Shown one piece after another: positions 15,296-24,854 of a stretch of DNA of 34,429 nt; positions within the stretch are counted from its first letter, which is position 1, and every line of letters starts with the position of its first letter. A program made the position numbers and the translations under genes. This DNA is from Pelotomaculum sp. PtaB.Bin104 (GTDB taxonomy: Bacteria; Bacillota; Desulfotomaculia; Desulfotomaculales; Pelotomaculaceae). Location of the stretch: positions 1 to 34,429 of the forward strand of contig MVQL01000127.1 of NCBI GenBank assembly GCA_002067205.1, read 5' to 3'. Under the pieces are notes generated by a model. That model saw only the letters and a program-made list of their open reading frames with translations. It did not search any database and was not told where the DNA came from.

Positions 15296-16621
15296 ATGAA
15301 TCCCATGATTCGCAATATGGATGGTTTTGGTCTGATCGAATATAAAGATATGACCCATGTTCATCCAGTCGGCCTGATTATACTAATTGTATTAGGCATA
15401 TTAATGTTATTTGTTTCTCGAAGGTGGGCCATTGTGCCCATGATAATAATGGCTTGTTTTATCCCTTCCGGCCAGAGGATTGTCATTGCAAGTCTGGACT
15501 TCTCTTTTCTGAGAATTATGGTCGTGTTTGGTTTTTTTCGCCTGTTGCTGAAGAAAGAGTACATAAATTTTACATGGAAACCTATCGATACTGCAATGAT
15601 TTTCTGGGTGATTAGTACGATACTAATCTTTATTTTGCAGCAAAAAACTTTTGCTGCAGTAATTTTCCGTCTTGGATTTGGTTTTGATGCATTCGGGATG
15701 TATTTTATGTTTCGATGCCTGATTCGGAATTGGGGAGATGTGGATGCTATTATTTCGGGCACTCTGCTGATAAGCATACCTATTGCTTTTTGCTTTTTGA
15801 TTGAGAATCGTACGGGCCGAAATTTATTTTCTGTTTTTGGTGGTGTTGGTTTGATTACTCCAGTTCGCGAAGGACGAATAAGGTGTCAGGGACCAATCGG
15901 AAACTCCATTATTGCCGGTTGTTTTTGGGCCAGCCAAATCCCTCTTTTCGCCGCTTTGTGGTGGAGGTCATCTAAAGATAAGGTTTTGGCGATAATCGGA
16001 GTAATAACCTCAATGATTATGGTAATCTGTTCTGCCTCCAGTACGCCGGTACTGGGAGTTTTGGCAGGATTTGTCGGCGGCTTGGCTTATTTTGTTCGTT
16101 ATCATATGCGGGCAATCAGATGGGGTCTATTGTTAGTAATGATATGCCTGCATTTAATGATGAAGGCTCCTATATGGGCCCTAGTCGCACGGGTCAGCGC
16201 TGTCGGTGGTTCAACAAGTTGGTTTCGATATATGCTGATTGATTCTGCGATCAGACGTTTTTCTGAATGGGCATTATTGGGTACAACCTCAACAGCGCAC
16301 TGGTTTTATGGTGCACAAGACCTCTGTAATTATTATGTATATCAAGGAGTTACAGGGGGCTTTCTGACATTGTGCTTGTTCATTGTTGTTATTATCTATG
16401 CGTTCCGTGATGTAGGAATGCTCTGGCGAAGGCAGAAACGCAATACTTATCGTCAAATATTATCTTGGGCTTTGGGAGTCAGTTTGTTTATACATTGTGC
16501 ACAGTTTATTGGTGTTGCCTACATCGGGACGATTACTATCTTGTGGTATCTTCTTCTTGCGATAATAGCAAGTCTTGCTCCGGCAAAAAATGTTCCCAAT
16601 ATGTTAAAGGTTTATAGGTAA
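15296..16621 (+). CDS. Wzy/O-antigen-ligase-like polysaccharide polymerase
   Basis: 441 residues with about ten to twelve hydrophobic segments across the full length. A polar stretch in the middle (NRTGRNLF...VREGRIRCQGPIGNSIIAGCFWAS) resembles the R-x-x-G-P...ia G motif before the periplasmic part of Wzy and WaaL-type proteins. The position fits: after the glycosyltransferases and before the acylation genes. It would join flipped repeat units into polymer outside the cytoplasmic membrane. Sequence divergence in this family is extreme, so the assignment rests on topology, the RCQGP region and neighbourhood. The start at 15296 lies 8 bases after the preceding stop. Confidence 0.72.
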   Translation: MNPMIRNMDGFGLIEYKDMTHVHPVGLIILIVLGILMLFVSRRWAIVPMIIMACFIPSGQRIVIASLDFSFLRIMVVFGFFRLLLKKEYINFTWKPIDTAMIFWVISTILIFILQQKTFAAVIFRLGFGFDAFGMYFMFRCLIRNWGDVDAIISGTLLISIPIAFCFLIENRTGRNLFSVFGGVGLITPVREGRIRCQGPIGNSIIAGCFWASQIPLFAALWWRSSKDKVLAIIGVITSMIMVICSASSTPVLGVLAGFVGGLAYFVRYHMRAIRWGLLLVMICLHLMMKAPIWALVARVSAVGGSTSWFRYMLIDSAIRRFSEWALLGTTSTAHWFYGAQDLCNYYVYQGVTGGFLTLCLFIVVIIYAFRDVGMLWRRQKRNTYRQILSWALGVSLFIHCAQFIGVAYIGTITILWYLLLAIIASLAPAKNVPNMLKVYR

Positions 16622-16633
16622 GAATATTTTAAT

Positions 16634-17419
16634 ATGCTTTTCTCAAAAAAAAACATTATTCCGATTTTGGTTGCAGGCATATTTGTTTGCCTTATACAAA
16701 TCGTAATTAACGTTACATTATATGTAAAACTCTTAAGCAACTATCGAGAACTGCAAAGAGTTAATTTGGATCCGGGCTCGCAATGGCTTTTCCATCCTGT
16801 TCAGAGAAATGATACGGCAGCATCGGGAAAAGTCAAAGTACTGATGTTTGGTGATTCAAGGATTTCCAGATGGATGCCTTTGCCGCTTCAGGAAGAAATC
16901 GTCATTTTAAAGTGTGGAGTCAGTGGGGACTCCACTGCACGAGCGGTGCTTCGGTTGGATCGCGATGTGGTAGGGCTGTCTCCGGATATTGTGATTATAC
17001 AGCTTGGTGTTAATGACCTTAAAGCAATCGGTGTATTTCCAGACCAGGAAAGTCAAATCATTGAACAGTGTAAGGCAAATATTAAAAAGATTACGGATAA
17101 ACTATCTCAGGCAGGAATTCATTCCATTATTTTGACTGTTTTTCCCGGCGGGCAGGTGGAATGGTATCGTCGTCCGGTCTGGTCGGAAAGGATTGAAGTT
17201 TCCATAACTCAACTCAATGACTGGATTCGTACCTTACAAAATGAAAATGTCACTGTAATTGATTGCGATAGCATCCTGAAGAACGCTTATGGAGTACGAA
17301 CGGAATTGATGACGGATTGTTTGCATCTCAATGAGCAGGGATATCAACATCTCAATGCTCTCATTCAATCGGCCATAGCAGAAGCTGTTACAAAAATTGC
17401 CCATCAGGAGAGCAAATAA
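16634..17419 (+). CDS. Membrane-anchored SGNH/GDSL hydrolase, first of the acylation module
   Basis: 261 residues with one N-terminal membrane segment (about 7-32) and an extracytoplasmic catalytic domain. All SGNH blocks are present: GDS with nucleophile S75 (MFGDSRIS), the block II Gly (CGVSGDS), GVND (125-128) and D228-x2-H231 (DCLHL). Such enzymes transfer or remove acyl groups. Its stop is two bases from the MBOAT start, and a second SGNH gene follows, so a role in O-acetylating or deacetylating the polymer is the best inference. A lipase role in another pathway is not excluded. Confidence 0.85.
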   Translation: MLFSKKNIIPILVAGIFVCLIQIVINVTLYVKLLSNYRELQRVNLDPGSQWLFHPVQRNDTAASGKVKVLMFGDSRISRWMPLPLQEEIVILKCGVSGDSTARAVLRLDRDVVGLSPDIVIIQLGVNDLKAIGVFPDQESQIIEQCKANIKKITDKLSQAGIHSIILTVFPGGQVEWYRRPVWSERIEVSITQLNDWIRTLQNENVTVIDCDSILKNAYGVRTELMTDCLHLNEQGYQHLNALIQSAIAEAVTKIAHQESK

Positions 17420-17421
17420 CA

Positions 17422-19086
17422 ATGTTATTCAATAGTATGACCTTTGCTGTCTTTTTTGTAATTGTCCTAATCTTATATAAGATTCTTAGACGGTCTTTTC
17501 GAGCTGAAAACTTGATGTTGCTGGGAGCCAGCTACATTTTTTACGGTTGGTGGGATGTCAGATTTCTCTATTTGATTATATTGGCAACAGTCATCGATTA
17601 TTTGACATCCTTACTGGTGGACCGCGGGCGGGTGACTTCAAAACAGTTTATCAAGGCATTTGTATTTCTACTCAGTGCTGCATTCTTTTGTGTAACGATT
17701 AAGTGGAAAGCTGTATCCTGGCATTTTGATGGCTGGAAACCGGTTGTAGATATCGATTGGAACTCCATCCTGCCTTTGTCCATTAAGGAATGGTGGGTAT
17801 TTGGTTTAAGCTTGATTGTATCTATAGTTATTGCTCTGTTCGGTTCGAGTGTCATTCGATCTCAGTGGGCGACGCGTCGCTTCTATATGTTTGTTTGTAT
17901 CTTTCTTAATCTTGCAATATTAGGTGTTTTTAAATATTTTAATTTCTTTGCCGACAATCTGATTGCATTTTTCGGTCATTGTGGAATTGAATTGGGAGAA
18001 TGGACGTATCGAATAATTCTGCCGGTCGGGATATCATTCTTCACTTTTCAGGCATTGAGTCATACCGTAGATGTATATCGTAAAGAGATAAACGCCTCTG
18101 ATTCCCTACTCGAAAATGCAGTATATCTGGCCTATTTTCCTCAATTGGTTGCCGGTCCCATTGAACGCGGAAAACATCTTCTGCCGCAGTTTCAACGGCC
18201 ACGAATCATCCAAATGGATGAATGCAAAGAGGGCTTGTGGCTGATCTTTTGGGGCTTGTACAAAAAAGTTGTCGTCGCAGATAATATTTCAACTGTTGTA
18301 AATAATATTTTTGGCCCTTATGACAAACTTCAGTTGACTACTGTCCCTGAGGATGGGATTCGATGTCTGCTGGCGGTCTATGCCTTTGCAATTCAAATTT
18401 ACTGCGATTTTTCGGGTTATACTGATATTGCCAGAGGAGTCGGCAAATTAATGGGCTTTGACATTATGCTCAATTTTAATTTGCCTTACATTTCCGTCAA
18501 CCCCTCTGATTTCTGGCGAAGATGGCATATCAGCTTGTCCAGTTGGCTGAGAGATTATCTATACATTCCATTAGGGGGGAGCCGAGGGGGAACCGTATTA
18601 ACTTACAGAAATTTATTTTTAACCATGGTACTTGGGGGATTATGGCATGGCGCGGCCTGGACCTTTGTATTGTGGGGTATATTCCATGGGGCTATATTGG
18701 TGATATACCGTTTATTGGGGCTGACTAAACTGACTGAAAAGGCTCGTTTTCCGATGAATATTGTTTACATAATCATAATGTTTCATTTGGTCTGTGTCGG
18801 CTGGCTTTTATTCCGCGCACAGAATATGGCGACGGTAGGAATATTTCTTAAGGCAATATGCGGTAATTTCAAGGGTTCCGACAATGCATTGCAATGTTTT
18901 AAGACCATTGCTTTTTACAGTTGGTTTTTGATACTGTTTCAATTGCTTCAAATCATCAAACGAGACTTATTTCCGATGAAATCAATGCATTGGTTTATTC
19001 GTTTGAATATCTGGGTGTTTGTTATAATGTCGATTATTACATTATCACCTAAAAAAGTAACCGAATTTATTTATTTTGCATTTTGA
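17422..19086 (+). CDS. MBOAT-family O-acyltransferase (AlgI-like)
   Basis: 554 residues with about ten or more membrane segments. AlgI-family motifs are unmistakable: YFPQLVAGPIERGKHLLPQ, FSGYTDIARG, FWRRWHISLSSWLRDYLYIPLGG (H369) and GGLWHGAAWTFVLWG (H409, the family's catalytic histidine). AlgI-type proteins pass acetyl groups across the membrane to periplasmic SGNH enzymes that acetylate polysaccharide. Here SGNH genes lie on both sides (16634 and 19091), recreating the alginate-style AlgI/AlgJ/AlgX arrangement. The acyl donor and sugar acceptor cannot be read from sequence. Length is typical of the family. Confidence 0.93.
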   Translation: MLFNSMTFAVFFVIVLILYKILRRSFRAENLMLLGASYIFYGWWDVRFLYLIILATVIDYLTSLLVDRGRVTSKQFIKAFVFLLSAAFFCVTIKWKAVSWHFDGWKPVVDIDWNSILPLSIKEWWVFGLSLIVSIVIALFGSSVIRSQWATRRFYMFVCIFLNLAILGVFKYFNFFADNLIAFFGHCGIELGEWTYRIILPVGISFFTFQALSHTVDVYRKEINASDSLLENAVYLAYFPQLVAGPIERGKHLLPQFQRPRIIQMDECKEGLWLIFWGLYKKVVVADNISTVVNNIFGPYDKLQLTTVPEDGIRCLLAVYAFAIQIYCDFSGYTDIARGVGKLMGFDIMLNFNLPYISVNPSDFWRRWHISLSSWLRDYLYIPLGGSRGGTVLTYRNLFLTMVLGGLWHGAAWTFVLWGIFHGAILVIYRLLGLTKLTEKARFPMNIVYIIIMFHLVCVGWLLFRAQNMATVGIFLKAICGNFKGSDNALQCFKTIAFYSWFLILFQLLQIIKRDLFPMKSMHWFIRLNIWVFVIMSIITLSPKKVTEFIYFAF

Positions 19087-19090
19087 CAGA

Positions 19091-20164
19091 ATGATCCATA
19101 TGAAAACAAAACAAGTAAAAATTCTGAAAATTTTCTTTTCGGTTTTCTATTGCCTTATAGGTGCGGAAATATTTCTCCGCATTATAGCACCGGTCCCCAT
19201 TTTACCAAGGCGAGTCTGTGCGGCTTCCTATGGTATCCGAGGCAATAAACCCAATCAGACCTATTGGCAGAGAACACCTGAAACGACTGTGAAGCTAAAG
19301 ACCAATTCCAAAGGGATTCGTGCTGACCGCGAAATCCCTTATGAAAAACCTGTGGGAGTTTATCGTATAGTTCTTCTGGGAGATTCGTTCGGAATGGGTT
19401 ATGAAGTTGATTACAATGATATGTTTAGTACCCGCTTGGAATGGCATTTAAGAGAATCCTACCAGATCAATGCCGAAGTTATCAATCTATCAACTTCAGG
19501 TCATGGCACGGCGGAGGAGCTTATTGTATTGCAGAATGAAGGGCTTCGATACCATCCAGACATTGTGCTTGTGCAATGGCATTCCACTGATTACCAGGAT
19601 AATATCAGATCAGATTTGTATGGGCTAAAAGACGGTGCTTTATATGTAAAAAATGAAACGTATCTGCCAGCCGTTAAGATTCGCGAAACACTGGAAAAAC
19701 TGTTTTTTTATGTATGGGTTGAAGAAAATAGCCAATTTTATACCTTCTTCAGAGAATTTGCAGCAGTTAAGGCAAAAGCTCTCCTGGACTCATTGCGCTC
19801 GACCCGGGTGCGTCCCAACACTGTAAATCAAAACAACAATGAAAGTAAAGAAGATTACAGCACCCAATTATCAGTGGCGCTGTTAGATAAAATTAAAGCG
19901 GTATGCAGTGATCGTAAAATTGAATTTATGATCCTTGACATTCCGCGTCCGCGAGGCAGTAAAGAATTTTACAGCGTTTTTCCTTTTGAGCCAGATCAAT
20001 TGAACGGCCGTTATTATTTATATTCTCCGATCGATGATTTTAAAAAGGCAAATGGGCAAAAAATATTTTGGGAAAAAGGCCACGGGCATCTTACTCCTCT
20101 GGGCTGTGATATAGTTGGAAAAGGCCTTGCGGAGTATGTTGTGAAAAATGCTTTATTAAAATAA
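19091..20164 (+). CDS. SGNH-hydrolase-fold protein, second of the acylation module (AlgJ/AlgX-like role)
   Basis: About 357 residues from the ATG at 19091; an ATG at 19100 is an equally possible start. A single N-terminal membrane segment (about 11-32) precedes the SGNH domain. LLGDSFGMGYEV contains the nucleophile S99, STSGHGT provides the block II Gly, and GHGHLTPLG near the C-terminus carries the catalytic His (H333). The Asp normally two or three residues before that His is absent (W-E-K-G-H-G-H), so the catalytic dyad or triad may be altered. It is the likely acetyltransferase partner of the MBOAT protein, whose stop it nearly abuts. Confidence 0.78.
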   Translation: MIHMKTKQVKILKIFFSVFYCLIGAEIFLRIIAPVPILPRRVCAASYGIRGNKPNQTYWQRTPETTVKLKTNSKGIRADREIPYEKPVGVYRIVLLGDSFGMGYEVDYNDMFSTRLEWHLRESYQINAEVINLSTSGHGTAEELIVLQNEGLRYHPDIVLVQWHSTDYQDNIRSDLYGLKDGALYVKNETYLPAVKIRETLEKLFFYVWVEENSQFYTFFREFAAVKAKALLDSLRSTRVRPNTVNQNNNESKEDYSTQLSVALLDKIKAVCSDRKIEFMILDIPRPRGSKEFYSVFPFEPDQLNGRYYLYSPIDDFKKANGQKIFWEKGHGHLTPLGCDIVGKGLAEYVVKNALLK

Positions 20165-20181
20165 AAACGAAAGTTATTTTA

Positions 20182-21108
20182 GTGGATTTATCCGTAATTA
20201 TCGTCAATTGGAATACTCGCGATATCCTGCGAGATTGTCTAAAGTCTGTATATGAACAAACGACAGACATTGTATTCGAAGTCATTGTCATCGACAATGC
20301 ATCCTCGGATGGTTCGAGGGAGATGGTTAGAGCAGAATTTCCTCAAGTTATTTTAATTGAAAATACACAAAATCGAGGCTTTGCTGCTGCCAATAATCAA
20401 GGAATGCGGATTTGCCGGGGAAGGTATGTTCTGCTGCTTAACAGCGATACCGTTGTATTGGATAAGGCTATTCAGAAAGTGATGTCTTTTGCGGATAAAC
20501 ATCCGGAGGCATCGGTCATTGGGTGCAAGGTATTGAATCCCGACAAGACGCTTCAGCCTACCTGCTTTATGTTTCCGTCGTTATTGAACCTTTTATTGTC
20601 TACTACCTATCTCTATAAATTGTTTCCTTGCAGTCGGTTTTTTGGACGTGAGCAAATGAGCTGGTGGGATCGCAACGATGTTCGTCAAGTCGATGTAGTA
20701 ACCGGGTGCTTTATGTTGGTTCGAAGGGAAGCTATCGAGCAGGTGGGTCTGATGGATGAAGATTATTTTATGTATGCGGAAGAAACGGACTGGTGCTGGC
20801 GGTTTAAAAGAGCAGGATGGAATAATCTTTTTTATCCGGATTCACAAATTATACATCTTGGGGGGCAAAGCAGCAAGCAAGTTAGAGTGGCGATGATCGT
20901 TCAATTACGCAGAGCTATACTTCAATTCATAAGAAAAAACTATGGTGCCTTACAATACTATTTAGGAAGTATATTGGTGTTGATATTCTATATGGTTCGA
21001 ATACCATATTGGCTGTTCCTTGCGGTTCTTACCAAAGAACGGCGGCGTGCAGTAGATATGGCAATCGCCTACTGGCGTGGCTGCTGTTCAATTATAACCG
21101 GCAAATGA
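20182..21108 (+). CDS. Family 2 glycosyltransferase, rhamnosyltransferase-like
   Basis: 308 residues with a GTG start at 20182. The N-terminus LSVIIVNWNT, VIDNASSDGS (37-45), NRGFAAANNQGM and LLNSDTVV (N87-S-D89) are the hallmarks of the wbbL/rhamnosyltransferase-like GT2 subgroup. VTGCFMLVRREAIEQVGLMDEDYFMYAEETDWCWR is present in segments (GCFMLVRR, then DEDYFMYAEE-D-CWR), typical of this group, whose E-x-D-W segment supplies the catalytic base. A C-terminal hydrophobic helix (about 255-280) suggests membrane association. The sugar is unknown; rhamnose is only a common choice for the group. Confidence 0.88.
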   Translation: MDLSVIIVNWNTRDILRDCLKSVYEQTTDIVFEVIVIDNASSDGSREMVRAEFPQVILIENTQNRGFAAANNQGMRICRGRYVLLLNSDTVVLDKAIQKVMSFADKHPEASVIGCKVLNPDKTLQPTCFMFPSLLNLLLSTTYLYKLFPCSRFFGREQMSWWDRNDVRQVDVVTGCFMLVRREAIEQVGLMDEDYFMYAEETDWCWRFKRAGWNNLFYPDSQIIHLGGQSSKQVRVAMIVQLRRAILQFIRKNYGALQYYLGSILVLIFYMVRIPYWLFLAVLTKERRRAVDMAIAYWRGCCSIITGK

Positions 21109-21156
21109 AAGAAAAAATATTATTAAGATGCTTGACAGGTTTGTCGTAAGATAAGT

Positions 21157-22542
21157 ATGAACGCTAAGATATATGTACGAAATGTTAAGCATACAATGAA
21201 AGGCTTACTCACTTGGAGTTTGAAAAGGGCTATTGGTCCTTATCGCAAACAAAGCCGGTGGCTTAGGCAGGTTCAATGGTACTCCGCACAGGAATTGCAA
21301 CAGCTCCAATTGAAATACTTGAAAGACCTTGTCAAGCATGTGTATGAGACGGTTCCATATTATCGGCAGTTGATGACCCGGGAGGGGTTTACGCCCGCAG
21401 ACATACATGCCCTTGAGGATATTCAAAGATTTCCTATCCTGACCAAGCAGGATATTCTCTCTGCGGGGGCATCTCTTCATTCGAGGAAGTATCCTAAGCT
21501 GTTGACCAAAACAGGCTACTCTGGCGGAACTACCGGAGTACGCGTAGCACTTTTGCGAGATTTATGGTCTATTGGAAATGAACATGCATTCGTGCGAAGA
21601 CAATTTGATTGGGCTGGCTTGACAACACAGGACGTGTGTGCCTATCTAAGCTGGCGGATTGTCTGTCCACCGGGACAACAGCAGGATTATCCTTATTGGT
21701 ATGATGCTGCAATGAAAGAGTTGGTGCTTTCAACTTTCCATCTATCGAATTCAACGATTCCAACTTATCTGGAATTGTTGGTCAAATATAAGGTCATGGC
21801 AATGGTTGGATATCCTTCGGCGATTGCGTCAATCGCACGATATTGTCTCCGTGACAGTATTAAAATTCCCATGAAGGCTGTTTTGACCACATCAGAAAAT
21901 TTAGATGCATTTCAGAGAAAACAGATATCGGAAGCATTTGTGTGTCCGGTGTATGATTTTTATGGAGGCAGTGAACGTGTCTGCTATATTCACACTTGCT
22001 CTGAAGGTTCATATCACATTCTTTCAGAATATGGTATTACAGAACTGATAGAGATTCCTGAACAGCCAGGCATACGAAAAATAGTTGCCACAGGATTTTG
22101 GAATCGGGCTATGCCTCTTATTAGATATGATACGGGGGACCTGGTCATTCCCGGCCCCAGAATGTGTTCCTGCGGAAGAGCGTATCCATGTGTAGAAAAA
22201 ATCATTGGACGCCAAAGTCAGATAATTAAGACGCCATCCGGACGAGAATTCGGAGCTACTGTTGTTGAATGTATTATGGAGTTTATTTTGCATGATCTCG
22301 CAAGTTTTCCCATTTTCGAAGCTCAAATGATTTTATATGAAGGGTTTCATCTGGTGCTTGAATATGTATCTGAGCGATCTCTTAATGCGGGAGAAGAAGA
22401 AAAGATAAACAGTCTTGTTAAGTTCCATATACCGGAAGATTTTTCAATTGAACTGCGCCGAGTCTCATCTATCCAGAAAACAGCTAGCGGAAAAGCACTT
22501 TCATTAGTGTTTAATCCTTCGACACAAAAAACAACGATATGA
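21157..22542 (+). CDS. CapK/PaaK-like adenylate-forming protein
   Basis: 461 residues. The adenylation P-loop SGGTTG (122-127), the FYGGSE segment (adenine pocket), YDTGDLV, and a Cys-containing CSCGRAYPCVEKIIGR before the C-terminal lobe match phenylacetate-CoA ligase-like proteins. Capsule-locus versions are named CapK. The N-terminal helix bundle is also typical. The family activates a carboxylate as an acyl-adenylate; in capsule loci the substrate is unknown, and it may serve amide or acyl decoration of a sugar. It fits with the CapA-like gene downstream. Confidence 0.85.
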   Translation: MNAKIYVRNVKHTMKGLLTWSLKRAIGPYRKQSRWLRQVQWYSAQELQQLQLKYLKDLVKHVYETVPYYRQLMTREGFTPADIHALEDIQRFPILTKQDILSAGASLHSRKYPKLLTKTGYSGGTTGVRVALLRDLWSIGNEHAFVRRQFDWAGLTTQDVCAYLSWRIVCPPGQQQDYPYWYDAAMKELVLSTFHLSNSTIPTYLELLVKYKVMAMVGYPSAIASIARYCLRDSIKIPMKAVLTTSENLDAFQRKQISEAFVCPVYDFYGGSERVCYIHTCSEGSYHILSEYGITELIEIPEQPGIRKIVATGFWNRAMPLIRYDTGDLVIPGPRMCSCGRAYPCVEKIIGRQSQIIKTPSGREFGATVVECIMEFILHDLASFPIFEAQMILYEGFHLVLEYVSERSLNAGEEEKINSLVKFHIPEDFSIELRRVSSIQKTASGKALSLVFNPSTQKTTI

Positions 22543-22555
22543 TTTCAGTGGAGAA

Positions 22556-23767
22556 ATGACCATATTGCTAAAATCAAAAGATATCATATGCTTCTCGCCG
22601 TCAGATTGGTGGGGGATGAATCCGAGCTGTACTACTCACTTGATGAAATACTTCTCGCGAGACAATAGAGTGATTTATGTCAATCCATTCAGTTCGGACA
22701 TTATCGGGAGTATCGGAACGACTGAAAAACGCAGGGGATTGTGGGGTCGGATTCTCCGTAAATTAAAAAGTCTTGCCAAAATATGCGTTAAAATCAATGA
22801 CTCGTTGTATATTGTTAGCCCTTTTTTTTTCCCCTTTCAGGGGATTGGGTGGATCGATGCTGTTAATAACTTTCTTATTTCGCTGCAACTTCTTGTGTTG
22901 TTCCGATTTCTCAGTGTTCGCAAGCCGATTGTCTGGGTTGAGAATTTGCGTGCAGCGGACCTGTTCAAAATTATTGTTTCAGATTGTATTGTCTATCATG
23001 TTTCTGATTTGTTTACCGATGATTCATATATAGAAAATCAATCAATTCTTGTTCGGCGCGAGAATAAAATCCTTTCCAATGCGGATTTAATCATATGTGT
23101 ATCAGTGGCTCTTTATGATCGACTTCGAACAAAGTTTCATAATGTTTCATATGTTCCGCATGGTGTCGATTATGAATTATTTCAAAATGCCATGACATTG
23201 AGATCGGAAATGAAAGAATTATCCGGTATTGCTCATCCTGTTGCAGGTTATTTTGGTACTTTAACGTCGCACAATAATATTGAATTGCTGGAATATTGCG
23301 CAGAAAAGCTTGCCTATGTTCATTTTGTTTTTGCCGGACAGATTACAGGCGGCGATTATTCAAAACTGAAGGGTTTACCCAATGTGACATTTCTCGGCAA
23401 ATTGCCTTACGATCGCATTCCACTTTTATGTGCCAATATTGATGTCGGGCTCTTGCCGTGGAAAATGGATGCATGGATACGTAATTGTAATCCGTTGAAG
23501 ATGTTTGAGTATATGGCATGCGGAAAGCCTATTGTCTCTGTTCCAATTCGAGAGGCGGAAAATTATCCGGAATTGGTTCGTGTTTGTGAAACGAACGAAG
23601 CATTTTGTGAGGCAATTGAGACTATGTTGAGAACTGACACAGGCATTCAGGCTAAGGCGAGAATGGAGGTTGCTGAACGAAACAGTTGGGCAGCGCATGT
23701 CGCTACTATCGGCAACTTGATTTCCGATGTTTTACGTTCCAAGAAAGGTGTCGTGCAATATGGCTAA
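22556..23767 (+). CDS. Family 4-like glycosyltransferase
   Basis: 403 residues; ATG at 22556 preceded by GTGGAG. The N-terminus (DIICFSPSDWWGMNPSCTTH, then VIYVNPFSSD) and the C-terminal NPLKMFEYMACGKPIVSVPIREAENYP correspond to the TuaH-like group of GT-B glycosyltransferases. YVPHGVDYELF is the interdomain hinge motif. A hydrophobic stretch around 105-125 (NNFLISLQLLVLFRFL) may bind the membrane. It should add a sugar to the repeat unit. The 3' end overlaps the CapA-like gene by 8 bases. Confidence 0.85.
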   Translation: MTILLKSKDIICFSPSDWWGMNPSCTTHLMKYFSRDNRVIYVNPFSSDIIGSIGTTEKRRGLWGRILRKLKSLAKICVKINDSLYIVSPFFFPFQGIGWIDAVNNFLISLQLLVLFRFLSVRKPIVWVENLRAADLFKIIVSDCIVYHVSDLFTDDSYIENQSILVRRENKILSNADLIICVSVALYDRLRTKFHNVSYVPHGVDYELFQNAMTLRSEMKELSGIAHPVAGYFGTLTSHNNIELLEYCAEKLAYVHFVFAGQITGGDYSKLKGLPNVTFLGKLPYDRIPLLCANIDVGLLPWKMDAWIRNCNPLKMFEYMACGKPIVSVPIREAENYPELVRVCETNEAFCEAIETMLRTDTGIQAKARMEVAERNSWAAHVATIGNLISDVLRSKKGVVQYG

Positions 23768-24854
23768 ACTGACCGTTGCATGTGTCGGTGACGTGATGTG
23801 CGGCGATCAATTCAACCAGATTGGTTGGGGGACGGCTTCAAAGATAGAACAATACGGCAAAGATTTTGTCGACCCCAGAATTGTAGCAATTCTCAAATCT
23901 CATGATATTGTACTTGCTAATGTGGAGTGTGTTTTATCCGACTGTGAACGAGATATCAAGCAGGCAAGATCTTTGCATATGAGGGGCCGTCCTGAGTCAG
24001 CCGTCCGAATAAAAGAATGGGGAATTAATGCGGTTAATTTGGCCAATAACCATATTCTGGAACACGGCAGCCTTCCTGCGGAGGATACAGTTAATAATCT
24101 AAAAAAAAATGGTATAATCGTTACAGGCATAGATGATAACGGAAAGTTTAATAATTCTCCATCATGGACTGAAATGATAATAAACGGACAAACAATAGCC
24201 ATCTATGGATTTTGTTTGCGTGATGAGAAATATGCATATTATTATCGGGAGGATATTCTATCCTTATGTCGCCAAATCCAACAAAGAAGAAAATCGGGTG
24301 ATATTGTTATTATATCTGTCCATTGGGGTGATGAATTAATTGATCGTCCAAGCCTCCAACAAAGAAATGTGGCGGACCAGCTTTTAGATGCCGGCGCTAC
24401 ATTGGTCGCAGGTCATCATCCCCACGTTGTTCAAGGATTGCGGAAACGTGAAGGCTGTCTGGTAGCATACAGTCTTGGCAATTTTATTTTTGATAGTTGG
24501 TGTAATCATACGTCATGGTCAATAGTGTTGAGTCTTCAAATCGACAACCAAAAAATAATAAACTATCGTACTATCCCGATTGTTCGGAGTAGAGATTACC
24601 GTCCTGTACTTGCAGAGGATGAAATCTATGAAAAGTTAGTACGAGAAATAGATCGACGTAATCAATTGGTCCAGGATGTTCTTGTTGACGGCAGTTCATA
24701 CCAACGTGTATACGATTCCGAAGTAAGACGATTGAATTGTCAAGACCGAATACAACTATGGCTTCGTATTGCCATGTTCTTTTGGAAGGTCTCACCACGC
24801 TATTGGCGTGGTATATTCGCCCGTCCAATTTTGCGAAGATTAGGAAAATGGTAG
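23760..24854 (+). CDS. CapA-like protein (PGA_cap metallophosphatase fold)
   Basis: 364 residues from the ATG at 23760. That start overlaps the previous stop by 8 bases, has AAAGG (23744-23748) upstream and begins directly at the fold. Motifs in order: CVGDVMCGD (D11), LANVECVLSD, NLANNHILEHG, SVHWGDE, GHHPHVVQG and YSLGNFIFD. These are the metal-site motifs of the calcineurin-like CapA/PgsA family. In Bacillus CapA belongs to the poly-gamma-glutamate machinery; in polysaccharide loci its role is unproven. No signal peptide or anchor is seen, unlike typical CapA. The end overlaps the Alg14-like gene by 7 bases. Confidence 0.86.
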   Translation: MAKLTVACVGDVMCGDQFNQIGWGTASKIEQYGKDFVDPRIVAILKSHDIVLANVECVLSDCERDIKQARSLHMRGRPESAVRIKEWGINAVNLANNHILEHGSLPAEDTVNNLKKNGIIVTGIDDNGKFNNSPSWTEMIINGQTIAIYGFCLRDEKYAYYYREDILSLCRQIQQRRKSGDIVIISVHWGDELIDRPSLQQRNVADQLLDAGATLVAGHHPHVVQGLRKREGCLVAYSLGNFIFDSWCNHTSWSIVLSLQIDNQKIINYRTIPIVRSRDYRPVLAEDEIYEKLVREIDRRNQLVQDVLVDGSSYQRVYDSEVRRLNCQDRIQLWLRIAMFFWKVSPRYWRGIFARPILRRLGKW

